DNA of 64,000 nt from Flavobacterium frigidimaris. GTDB taxonomy: Bacteria > Bacteroidota > Bacteroidia > Flavobacteriales > Flavobacteriaceae. Positions 55,795 through 63,937 of the stretch are shown piece after piece. Within the stretch, counting starts at the first letter, position 1. The number at the start of each line of letters is the position of its first letter. Below the pieces are notes generated by a model. That model saw only the letters and a list, made by a program, of their open reading frames with translations. It had not been told where the DNA came from and did not search any database. The position numbers and the translations under genes are program-made. The DNA lies in contig FQWG01000012.1 of assembly GCA_900129595.1 (NCBI GenBank), positions 122,920 to 186,919 of the forward strand. Direction: 5' to 3'.

Positions 55795-58683
55795 ATGACA
55801 TTCTCAGAATTTATTAACCACCTTGCACCAGAACAAGTTAATACTTGGTGGAATGATATTGCCCCTAATACAGCGCCAGAAAAGGCAGAAGATGAAAACT
55901 GGAAATACCAACTTTCAAAGAATGGTAAAAGTTTGCCCTTCAAATGGACTATTAAAGAACTAGCTACATATTACATCATAAACTTTAATCTTAAAGATTT
56001 TAGTTCTACTGATCTTACGCGAAATAGTTTTTGTGATGTATTTGATTTTGATATTGTTGAAGAGCTGGTTTATAATAGAACGGAATCAAACTCTTTTGTA
56101 GATTTTTATAACAGTTTACAGAAAACACAAGCTCTTTTTCACGAATCACTAGATTACTTAAATAAAATAGTATTAAGTAATCAAATCAATCCATACAAAA
56201 TTAGAATGGCAACTAGAGATTCTAATAGACAAGCTATGGTCATTATTGGAATGAGAGCTGTATTTGCCATTAGAGAAGAGAATAACAAAATTAAACTTGC
56301 TTTAATTTTAGATAAAACAATTTATGAAAATAACAGAAGTAATCTTAATGTAAAATACGAAGAACAGTTTAAAGGAAAACCTGAGAACAAAGTATTAGTT
56401 TCTATTGAAATAAATAAGTGGAATGATATTCCAAAAGAAATTTTAGAAAATAATACAGATGAAATTCTTGTGCAATATGATAATATTAAAGATTCTAAAA
56501 GATCTTCATGGAATACAGAAGCCAATACAACTAATAGTGTACTAAAATATCTGATCTTTAAAGGTGAAAATGCTGAAGAATGGGTTAACAGCAATAAGAT
56601 AGTAACTTCAATTTTAAACTTCAAACAAGCAGTTGAACAGTATCGTATTCATTTATCTAATAATTCGAAATTAAATGCACGGTTTAAAATAATGGAATGC
56701 CAAAAACACTTTGTTTTTATTTATGACATTCTAAATGGTTTTACAAATTTGGAATGCCATTATGAACTAATCACTAGAGATAAAGTTAATATTGCTATTG
56801 AAATTCATTTTGAACAATCTAATAAAAAGGAATACCTACAACAATTAAAATCTGAACTTCCTGAAAAAGTTAAGATAGAAGAGAAACATAAAAAAGATGG
56901 ACTTAGTATTGCTTATGAAACAAATTATGCGATTACTGATAGAGATTTATTCGATAAAATTGATAAAGCTCTAATTTATTTGAATGAAAATCTTGGTGAT
57001 AGAATTCTTAAAATAAAGACTCACATGGGCAAAGTGGACGTAAAAGAGGCATTTATAGAATGGTTTATAGAAAATGATGGCAAGAATACTAATTATTTTT
57101 CACAACAATTCAGTTCAAACGCAGATCGCTTAAGATCTGAAATAAATGAATATGAAGAAATTTATAAAAACGATTTTAATACTGAACTATTTGTTATAGA
57201 AAATAAGGATCATAAAAGACAAATAGAAGTCATTAAATCTAATATCTACAATAAGTCTGGAAGTTTTGCAAAATATAGTAAAGATAAAAGTAATGATCGT
57301 CCAAGGGCAATTTTAGGCAAAAAAAACTATATAAAGTTCTTGAATCAATATTTTGAAAATAGTCAAAATTCAGAAGATAATGTAACCAAAAATAATAATG
57401 TGAAAATGGATTTAAATCGAATTTTATATGGTCCACCTGGAACAGGAAAAACATTTACTCTTCAAAAAGAATATTTTGACATGTTTACTGTTAAAGAAAC
57501 ATCTTTAACTCGTGAACAATTTTTAGAATCTAAGGTAGCAGAACTAACATGGTGGCAAGTGGTTAGCATTGCAGTACGAGATTTGGGAAGTTCAAAAGTA
57601 AATGATATTTACAATCATGAATTTGTTAGGATGAAGGATAAGTTGTCTTCTTCTAAAACAGTTAGACCAACTATCTGGGGGCAACTGCAAGCACATACCG
57701 TTCTGAACTGTGAGCATGTAAATGTATCTAAAAGATCGGAACCTTTATTTTTCAATAAAGATGCAAATTCTGAATGGTCAATTGATCCCGAAATGCTTTC
57801 TCAATATTTTCCTGAAGCAAATGAATTATTGGAAGCAAGTAAAAATTATAATCCACAGAACGATAGGGAAATAAGAAACTACGAATTTGTTACTTTTCAT
57901 CAATCTTTTAGCTATGAAGATTTTATTGAGGGTATAAAACCAATGTTAGAGGACGGAGAAAGCGATTTGGGTTATGAAATCAAAGATGGAATATTTAAAA
58001 AATTATCTTTGAAAGCTGAAGCCGATCCAAATAGTAATTTTGCGATTTTTATTGATGAAATCAATAGAGGAAATATATCTTCAATTTTCGGTGAATTAAT
58101 TACTTTAATTGAAAGCGACAAAAGAATAGGACAAGAAAATGAATTAAGAGTAAAGCTACCTTATTCTAAAACTGAATTTGGAGTTCCTTCAAATCTTTAT
58201 ATTATTGGAACAATGAATACAGCAGATAGAAGTGTAGAAGCATTGGATAGTGCACTACGACGCCGTTTTTCATTTACAGAGATAATGCCAGAACCTGAAT
58301 TGTTGGAGGAAATTTCATTTAATGATTTTACTTTAGATGAAGTTTTAGAAACTATTAATCACAGGATTGAAATATTACTTGATCGAGATCATACTATTGG
58401 TCATTCTTATTTTTTAAAAGTCAATAGTAATAATACAGAAGAATTAACAGCAGTTTTTCAAAATTGTATTATTCCATTGCTACAAGAGTATTTTTATCAT
58501 GACTACGAAAAAATAGCACTAATTTTAGGTCAAGGTTTTGTACAGGTAAAAGACAATAAAAATATTCAATTTGCTTTTGTTGATGGTTTAGGTCAACCAG
58601 AAATAACTAAACAATTTGAATTAATTAATCATATTGAAGATATTGAAAAAGCTATCGTATTACTTCTGAATAAAAATGATTAA
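55795..58683 (+). CDS. mcrB: McrB-like GTPase/AAA+ subunit of a type IV restriction system
   Basis: This 962-residue protein has a long N-terminal recognition part of about 530 residues and a C-terminal AAA+ motor. The motor shows Walker A GPPGTGKT (546-553), Walker B FAIFIDEINRGNISSIFGELI (about 748-768) and the McrB signature MNTADRS (about 807-813), then LDSALRRRFSF. The N-terminal region includes HFVFIYDILNGFTNLECHYELITRDKVNIAIEIHFE, resembling DUF4268-type domains, which may sense the modified DNA or phage product. It overlaps mcrC by 8 bp. Confidence 0.88.
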   Translation: MTFSEFINHLAPEQVNTWWNDIAPNTAPEKAEDENWKYQLSKNGKSLPFKWTIKELATYYIINFNLKDFSSTDLTRNSFCDVFDFDIVEELVYNRTESNSFVDFYNSLQKTQALFHESLDYLNKIVLSNQINPYKIRMATRDSNRQAMVIIGMRAVFAIREENNKIKLALILDKTIYENNRSNLNVKYEEQFKGKPENKVLVSIEINKWNDIPKEILENNTDEILVQYDNIKDSKRSSWNTEANTTNSVLKYLIFKGENAEEWVNSNKIVTSILNFKQAVEQYRIHLSNNSKLNARFKIMECQKHFVFIYDILNGFTNLECHYELITRDKVNIAIEIHFEQSNKKEYLQQLKSELPEKVKIEEKHKKDGLSIAYETNYAITDRDLFDKIDKALIYLNENLGDRILKIKTHMGKVDVKEAFIEWFIENDGKNTNYFSQQFSSNADRLRSEINEYEEIYKNDFNTELFVIENKDHKRQIEVIKSNIYNKSGSFAKYSKDKSNDRPRAILGKKNYIKFLNQYFENSQNSEDNVTKNNNVKMDLNRILYGPPGTGKTFTLQKEYFDMFTVKETSLTREQFLESKVAELTWWQVVSIAVRDLGSSKVNDIYNHEFVRMKDKLSSSKTVRPTIWGQLQAHTVLNCEHVNVSKRSEPLFFNKDANSEWSIDPEMLSQYFPEANELLEASKNYNPQNDREIRNYEFVTFHQSFSYEDFIEGIKPMLEDGESDLGYEIKDGIFKKLSLKAEADPNSNFAIFIDEINRGNISSIFGELITLIESDKRIGQENELRVKLPYSKTEFGVPSNLYIIGTMNTADRSVEALDSALRRRFSFTEIMPEPELLEEISFNDFTLDEVLETINHRIEILLDRDHTIGHSYFLKVNSNNTEELTAVFQNCIIPLLQEYFYHDYEKIALILGQGFVQVKDNKNIQFAFVDGLGQPEITKQFELINHIEDIEKAIVLLLNKND

Positions 58684-59920
58684 TAGAAATTCCAGAATAC
58701 AAGTTTTTGAACACAATACACTCCATTATGGAAGGGTGTATAAAAATGTGTCTTTTAAGGAAAAACATTTTAATGCATTAGTTAAATTAAATGAATTACA
58801 CGATAGTAAATATTTCACTGTAATTCACAAAGGACTAAAATTCAAGCAATTTGTTGGAGTTATTCAAGTTGATGACCTTACAATTGAAATCTTACCCAAA
58901 ATTGACAATAACAAGGAAGATGAAAATGTTTGGCAAAATGTTTTAATTGAGATGCTTCGAGTAACTAAAAAACTTAAAGTACAACAAGTAGGTGAAGCAA
59001 ACGTGAACAAGCAAAATATTCATCTGCTAGATATTTATTTCGAGTGGTTTTTAAATGAAGTTCAATTACTAGTTCACCAAGGTTTAATTAAACAATATTA
59101 CAAGGAAACCAATAATGTAAAAGCCTTAAAAGGGAAACTGGAATTTTCGGGACATATAAGTAAAAATCTTGTTCATAAAGAACGATTTTACACCACCCAT
59201 CAAGTATATGATAAGGATCATTTAGTTCATCAAATACTTTCACAAGCATTATGCATTGTGGAAGAGTGTTCTAAAGGAAATTATTTATACAGCAAATGTA
59301 AAACAGTGCAACTGGATTTTCCAGAAGTAAAAACCATTAAAGCGAATGAATCTACATTTGCTAAAATTCCCAAATCAAGAAAAACAGCTCCATATGAAAC
59401 TGCTTTAGCAATAGCAAGGTTAATTATTTTAAATTATGCTCCAAGTGTTTCCAGCGGATTAGAAAGAATGTTAGCATTATTGTTTGATATGAATTCTCTT
59501 TGGGAAGAATATGTTCTAATTCGACTGAAACAATTCTCTAAGGATCTAACTATCTTTGGTCAGGATTCAAAAGTACTTTGGAATGGGATTACAATTCGTC
59601 CGGATATTGTAATTAAAAAAGACAATGAAAAATTTATAATTGATACCAAATGGAAAAACATAGATCATAGTAAACCATCTACTCATGATTTACGCCAAAT
59701 GTATGTCTATAATGATTATTGGGAATCTACAAAGGCAATGTTACTTTATCCCTCAAATAAATCAGATTTTAAAGGATTTAAAAAATTTGAAGGAGATGAT
59801 TCAAAACATAAATGTGGTTTAGGAAAAATTTCTATTTTCGAAGAAGGAACAAATATTTTAGATCAAAATATAGGTGATAAGATTATAGATTGGTTTTTAG
59901 TCGATAAATTAAAAATATAA
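58676..59920 (+). CDS. mcrC: McrC-like endonuclease subunit
   Basis: This 414-residue nuclease cuts DNA when recruited by McrB. The N-terminal beta part (HKGLKFKQFVGVIQVDDLTIEILPKID) is typical of McrC. The PD-(D/E)XK core is ITIRPDIVIKKDNEKFIIDTKWK, with RPD near 309-311 and DTK near 323-325. All catalytic residues are present. It overlaps mcrB and ends just before a convergent HEPN gene. Confidence 0.9.
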   Translation: MINRNSRIQVFEHNTLHYGRVYKNVSFKEKHFNALVKLNELHDSKYFTVIHKGLKFKQFVGVIQVDDLTIEILPKIDNNKEDENVWQNVLIEMLRVTKKLKVQQVGEANVNKQNIHLLDIYFEWFLNEVQLLVHQGLIKQYYKETNNVKALKGKLEFSGHISKNLVHKERFYTTHQVYDKDHLVHQILSQALCIVEECSKGNYLYSKCKTVQLDFPEVKTIKANESTFAKIPKSRKTAPYETALAIARLIILNYAPSVSSGLERMLALLFDMNSLWEEYVLIRLKQFSKDLTIFGQDSKVLWNGITIRPDIVIKKDNEKFIIDTKWKNIDHSKPSTHDLRQMYVYNDYWESTKAMLLYPSNKSDFKGFKKFEGDDSKHKCGLGKISIFEEGTNILDQNIGDKIIDWFLVDKLKI

Positions 59921-59944
59921 AAACAAGGAGCGAGTTTTTAAATA

Positions 59945-60448
59945 CTACTTTTGAATTCTTATTCCTTCTTCTTGTAATTTTAATAATGCAAAGGTTTCTG
60001 ACATATCTTTTCCTTTAGAAGAACAAAAGTCTATCAAATCATATTCTATTAACCGTTGAATACTTTCTGCTTTGTCTGAAATAGCTTTAATTTTTTGAAA
60101 TAATTCCTCTTTTATGTTTCCGGCATTTAAATCTTCTTCGTTTCCACAGATAACTTTGTGAACCAACCAATTCCTATGCTGTAAAAAAGCTTTTAATTCA
60201 TCTTGCAATAAGAAATTATATAGTTCCTCTTTAATTCCAATTTTAATAGCCTGGCCTAAAGTATAACTTTGGTTTTGTTTTAAAAATTCATCCGCTCGTT
60301 CTTTTGTTTCCGTGGGATTCATTTTAAGAGTAATTGAATGACTCAACGCTTGTTCAACCATTTGGGTTTTCAATAGAGCTTCTCCAATAAAACTATAAAA
60401 ATTAATTTCATTATTGTTGGCTTGTATTTTTATAACATTTTCTTTCAT
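59945..60448 (-). CDS. HEPN-motif protein, putative RNase in the defence island
   Basis: This 167-residue helical protein contains HRNWLVHKV, with R92-N-W-L-V-H97 matching the R-N-x3-H (Rx4-6H) catalytic motif of HEPN ribonucleases, at the end of a long helix. The rest (ALLKTQMVEQALSHSITLK, IKAISDKAESIQRLIEYDLIDF) is helical as expected. HEPN RNases commonly act in toxin-antitoxin or abortive-infection systems. No nucleotidyltransferase partner is adjacent, so it may be self-contained. It lies on the strand opposite to mcrBC, convergent with mcrC. Confidence 0.65.
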   Translation of the reverse strand: MKENVIKIQANNNEINFYSFIGEALLKTQMVEQALSHSITLKMNPTETKERADEFLKQNQSYTLGQAIKIGIKEELYNFLLQDELKAFLQHRNWLVHKVICGNEEDLNAGNIKEELFQKIKAISDKAESIQRLIEYDLIDFCSSKGKDMSETFALLKLQEEGIRIQK

Positions 60449-60683
60449 ATCCTTTTCACTTTAATAAAATTTCATCTAACTTATACTTCTGACAAAACCA
60501 TACATTTCCATCCTTAACTGGTGCTTTGTTTTGATTAGTATCAGTAACTATCTATTTTGCTATCTATTAATCAAAGATAATCCTTTAATACGCAGTGTTT
60601 TTGCGTAGTAAAAAAATATTCAATTTCAGAACATAATTATTATTTGCATATTGAAGATAAAGTTATTAAGTTCACTTTGTCAA
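60449..60683 (-). other. Intergenic sequence with a coding remnant
   Basis: Upstream of the HEPN gene on the minus strand, a frame of about 31 codons without a start (60456-60551) encodes a plausible protein tail (KDGNVWFCQKYKLDEILLK), ending 8 bp before the HEPN start. It may be the end of a deleted gene. The rest, to 60683, is AT-rich without features. Confidence 0.35.
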
Positions 60684-60815
60684 CGTTTTACAGCTACAAG
60701 AAGTTGGCGATTCCGGAGACGAAAACTTGTCTGCCAGTAGTAAACTTGATTCCAAGCACGATGCTTTATTTAACCACTGAACCGCCAATTTGTAGGTGCT
60801 GTTATAGGCAGTTAT
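60684..60815 (-). repeat. attC-like imperfect palindrome at the end of the DGQHR module
   Basis: ACAGCTACAAGAAGTTGGCG (60690-60709) and CGCCAATTTGTAGGTGCTGT (60783-60802) are imperfect inverted arms separated by 73 nt. The outer right part is GTTATAGGCAGTTAT (60801-60815), which overlaps the stop codon of the DGQHR gene. Read on the minus strand, the element follows the gene stop directly, as an integron attC site follows its cassette gene. The core does not match the classical GTTRRRY consensus. Confidence 0.55.
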
Positions 60816-61879
60816 TCTTCGTATTTAAAAGTTGATATCGATTCTTTAATTAGATTGCTAAGTTTTGTTTGCTGTTGTTCGTTCGAAGTGAAATATTCAC
60901 TAGTTAGCTTTATGTCTTTCTTCGAAATTTCCCTTTTAAAATGACTGAAGAATCTCGTGAAGAATACTTCAGAGAGGTCATTGTGCTGATTACCTAAAGA
61001 ATAAATGTCATTAAATGATTTTACAATAGCCCCAAATCCAGTTGTTTTCCATAGGATGTTATTATTTGGATTCTCCCATAATTCTATAAACGCATTTTTA
61101 ACGCCATTGAATAGGTTTTCTAATACTTTGAGAATAACTTCATCTTCGCTGTCAATAAAATAATCTCTTAACGGAAGTGAGTTTATTCTATCTAATTCGT
61201 CATTGTTTTTAAGTTTTATCTGGTCTGATTCTGGGTCTTTAGAAATAAGTGTCAATAACGATTTAACAAAAGTGCCTTGTGATAATGTAGCATTGTCTTG
61301 CCCTTCACTTTTCTTTCCTAACATTTTCAATCTATTGAAAAAGGCAGAAGCCTTGCTTGTATTTAGTGATCGTGCTACTTCATGTATAGTCTTTTGTGGA
61401 CTTCTTGATTTAGTCAATTCAAAAAGATCATAAATCAGACTCATACTAACCTTTGTTTGTTTACTATTTATTATCGAGAAAACATAAGCCTTTTCTTCTT
61501 CAATTAAATTAAACATGAAAACAACAGGTAATTCAAATTTATTAGCTAAACCTGATTTATTAATTCCCTTTAATCTATGTTGTCCATCTAATACTTGTCC
61601 AATTTTTATTTTAGGAATATTAAATGAATTATTGTCCGAATCAAATGAAATATTTTCATAAACACTTACTATTATTGGAGTTGGGAATGTTGCATCTGGG
61701 TCAGAGCAATATTCTGCTATTTCGTTAATTCTCCTAGTGTTTTCATCTCTTTGGACAGCTTCTAATGACTCACTTCTTGGAGTAATATCAACTATGTCTA
61801 GTAGATCTAAGGCATTTAGTTTTGAGAGATAAAATGTGCCTATAGGTTGCGAAAATTCAATATAAGGTGCTCTGATCAT
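60812..61879 (-). CDS. DGQHR-domain protein (DndB-like fold)
   Basis: The motif GQVLDGQHRLKGI with DGQHR at 98-102 is diagnostic. It is preceded by the family's RDENTRRINEIAEYCSDPDATFPTPIIVS (44-72). DGQHR proteins include DndB, the regulator of DNA phosphorothioation, but most have unknown roles in mobile or defence loci. No dnd genes are here. The 355-residue protein has a helical C-terminal half (about 200-355). Its ATG overlaps the stop of the membrane-protein gene (ATGA), so the two work together. It is the second gene of a module bracketed by 15-bp inverted repeats. Confidence 0.8.
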   Translation of the reverse strand: MIRAPYIEFSQPIGTFYLSKLNALDLLDIVDITPRSESLEAVQRDENTRRINEIAEYCSDPDATFPTPIIVSVYENISFDSDNNSFNIPKIKIGQVLDGQHRLKGINKSGLANKFELPVVFMFNLIEEEKAYVFSIINSKQTKVSMSLIYDLFELTKSRSPQKTIHEVARSLNTSKASAFFNRLKMLGKKSEGQDNATLSQGTFVKSLLTLISKDPESDQIKLKNNDELDRINSLPLRDYFIDSEDEVILKVLENLFNGVKNAFIELWENPNNNILWKTTGFGAIVKSFNDIYSLGNQHNDLSEVFFTRFFSHFKREISKKDIKLTSEYFTSNEQQQTKLSNLIKESISTFKYEE

Positions 61880-62508
61880 AACTTATTGCCTTTTTTATCT
61901 GTTTTTATATGAGTTGCTGATTGCACAATTGTTTTTACTAGCTCATCTTCAACTGACGCATAATTATCATCATTAATGTCTGCATAATCGTCCTTAAAGT
62001 TCTCTAGTTCCAATAGATTGAAACTAAATAATGAAACCACGATTGCAAGGAGGAAAAATGAAAGTTGAGGCCAATCAATTCCAAAACTAGTAATTCCAAT
62101 CGATTCAGGATTCGTAGTAGAGATTGAATAGAAAATGCCAGTGAAGAATAAGATAAAAATTGTTATGCTAATTGTTGTAATCTTTATAGACCTAAATTCA
62201 GTTGGGCTCTTTTCAACAAAGTTTACGAACAATGGTCCCAATGCAGATGCTATTAAGGCTATTGAAAATGTGTAAAACGAACCACTTACACTATCAAGAT
62301 ACAATGATTCAACTAAACTGAATTTTTCTGACGAAACTCTTATTATTATATTTATAAGAATTCCAATTTGTCCAGCAAATACGGTAAAAAGACAGAACAG
62401 GAAAAATGACATCGGTTTTCTTTTAATTATTCCCCATGGTTCTTTAAAGGAATACCAAATCCGACTTTTCTTTTTTAGATTGTTATGTTTCTCTTGCTGT
62501 GTTTCCAT
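61876..62508 (-). CDS. Four-helix membrane protein paired with the DGQHR gene
   Basis: This 210-residue protein has four membrane segments: about 31-57 (PMSFFLFCLFTVFAGQIGILINIII), 68-96, 108-130 and 143-168. Both ends are polar and cytoplasmic; the C-terminus is acidic then basic (DIKDDNYASVEDELVKTIVQSATHIKTDKKGNKL). No family was recognised. It overlaps the DGQHR gene by 4 bp, indicating a functional pair. A membrane-effector role, as in abortive-infection systems, is possible but only inferred. Confidence 0.65.
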   Translation of the reverse strand: METQQEKHNNLKKKSRIWYSFKEPWGIIKRKPMSFFLFCLFTVFAGQIGILINIIIRVSSEKFSLVESLYLDSVSGSFYTFSIALIASALGPLFVNFVEKSPTEFRSIKITTISITIFILFFTGIFYSISTTNPESIGITSFGIDWPQLSFFLLAIVVSLFSFNLLELENFKDDYADINDDNYASVEDELVKTIVQSATHIKTDKKGNKL

Positions 62509-62526
62509 TTTCTATTGGTGTCTTTT

Positions 62527-62560
62527 ATAATTGCCTATAACGGCCGTTGTGCGATGTTAT
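62527..62560. repeat. Junction of two cassette-like modules
   Basis: ATAATTGCCTATAAC (62527-62541), GGCC, GTTGTGCGATGTTAT (62546-62560). The first is the inverted copy (14 of 15) of 60801-60815 at the far end of the DGQHR module. The second is the inverted copy (14 of 15) of 63509-63523 at the far end of the AlbA_2 module. Each module therefore carries its own matching pair. Confidence 0.65.
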
Positions 62561-63522
62561 TCTCGGATTCTTTTTAATTCATCTATTAATAATCTACCTT
62601 TTTTCATAGTTGCTTCAGTAACAATTTTTTTTTCAAAGGGGGAATAAGTAAAGTATTTAAAGTCAAAATCTAAATCTCTACACCAAAATGCTACAAATAT
62701 TAAATAATCTTTGTCAAAATGTTTAATATTAAGATTAATAGGGAGACTTATTATTTGAACTAAAACTTGATTTGTATGATTTGACATTGAAAATTTATTA
62801 CCAAGAACATCTTCTTGAAGGCTAAATTTATAAGTTGAATTTACATCTGCTACATTGTAAATATCGATTATAAAAGAAACTTTATCGGCTGGAATCTGAG
62901 ATTCATTTTTGATTCTAATGAATAATTTATCATTTTGTTTATCTATTTCCGTTATAGTTACGTCAGCAGATAATAGTGGAACTCTCCTTTTGTTAAATAA
63001 AGCTTGAATAATCCCATGTGGAGCAGGTTTAGCATCTCTTTCAAGTCTTAGATAGTATTTTCCATCGGATGAGCACTGATGTGGAGGAGATAAACTTTGC
63101 GGAATATCAATTAAAAATATATTTCCATTTTCGGTTAGGAACTCTTCAATTTTTAAATTAGTTGGTGTTGGCACAATATTAGACGCTATTTTTTGATATA
63201 GCCAATCTTTATTTTTAAAACTTGAATATGTTAAATTTCCTTCGCACACTTTAATAACATTTTTACCAAGATTTTTTTTGCTTTCTCTCGGAGCACCAAT
63301 TATTAATAGTCCACCTTCGGTATTTAAAAAAGCTGTTATTTCTTTGAAAATATCATTAATTTCAACTTCCCCACTTTTAAATTCTATCACAGAAGATTCT
63401 TCTTGTGGAGTTGAAAAGTATTCTTCAATATCAGATAATTTAACTTCATTTCTTGGTTTGTCAAATATCTTTTCAATGTAATTAGAGTTCATTAATTTCG
63501 GTTTTTTTATAATATCGCACAA
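62557..63522 (-). CDS. AlbA_2 (Schlafen-type) domain protein
   Basis: The N-terminal third holds the AlbA_2/Schlafen pattern: ESSVIEFKSGEVEINDIFKEITAFLNTEGGLLIIGAPRE (about 43-81), with the Glu and Lys of EFKSG. It continues with IVPTPTNLKIEEF and IFLIDIPQSLSPPHQCSSDGKYYLRLERDAKPA. The C-terminal part is a beta-rich domain of unknown kind. Such proteins bind or cut nucleic acid in several antiphage systems. At 321 residues it is complete. Its stop (62557) and start (63522) coincide with the 15-bp inverted repeats of its module, so the module is just this gene. Confidence 0.75.
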   Translation of the reverse strand: MCDIIKKPKLMNSNYIEKIFDKPRNEVKLSDIEEYFSTPQEESSVIEFKSGEVEINDIFKEITAFLNTEGGLLIIGAPRESKKNLGKNVIKVCEGNLTYSSFKNKDWLYQKIASNIVPTPTNLKIEEFLTENGNIFLIDIPQSLSPPHQCSSDGKYYLRLERDAKPAPHGIIQALFNKRRVPLLSADVTITEIDKQNDKLFIRIKNESQIPADKVSFIIDIYNVADVNSTYKFSLQEDVLGNKFSMSNHTNQVLVQIISLPINLNIKHFDKDYLIFVAFWCRDLDFDFKYFTYSPFEKKIVTEATMKKGRLLIDELKRIRE

Positions 63523-63535
63523 CTAGTATATACTA
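63509..63535. repeat. Outer edge repeat of the AlbA_2 module
   Basis: ATAATATCGCACAAC (63509-63523) is the inverted copy of 62546-62560. It is followed by a 12-bp palindrome TAGTATATACTA (63524-63535). This is the 5' edge of the module on the coding (minus) strand. Confidence 0.55.
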
Positions 63536-63842
63536 CTGACAACATCAGACTTATTAAAAATTGCGTAGATATGTCTGATAAAGGTCAGGGTTTATTTGTT
63601 ATCAAATATATAATAATAAACCTATAAACAATCACAAGAACTTTTAATTCGTTGAATGATTTTGGCACTGACATGGATATAAAATTCAGTGGACTTGGTG
63701 TTTTATTGAATCAACACAAACACGATTAACCAATAGTAATATTAACGTCGAATCAAAAAACTAAACATCATTTAAAATTTTCAAATCTGCCATTAAATGG
63801 TTCGAATTCTGTACCGCCAAGGTCACTATAAAAAAATTAAAG
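63536..63842. other. Intergenic stretch
   Basis: No gene is visible. A spaced inverted repeat ATCAGAC (63544-63550) / GTCTGAT (63572-63578) is present. Otherwise AT-rich. Confidence 0.4.
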
Positions 63843-63868
63843 TAGCTGTCTCACAACTGAGGCAGCTA
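63843..63868. repeat. Insertion-sequence end / hairpin
   Basis: TAGCTGTCTCA, CAAC, TAGCTGCCTCA inverted (TGAGGCAGCTA) form an 11-bp stem with one wobble pair, followed by a run of T. It lies 70 bp before the transposase start. It is probably the left end of the IS and also a barrier to read-through transcription. Confidence 0.5.
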
Positions 63869-63937
63869 TTTTTTTTTGAGCTTGTTTTTTTCTGGTGAAT
63901 TTTGTATATTTAATCAGTGATTAACAGCTGATTATAT

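Noticed and set aside
63544..63578. Inverted repeat ATCAGAC/GTCTGAT as another cassette edge
   Set aside because: It does not show the AAC/GTT edge pattern or a gene between its arms, and is probably a chance hairpin.
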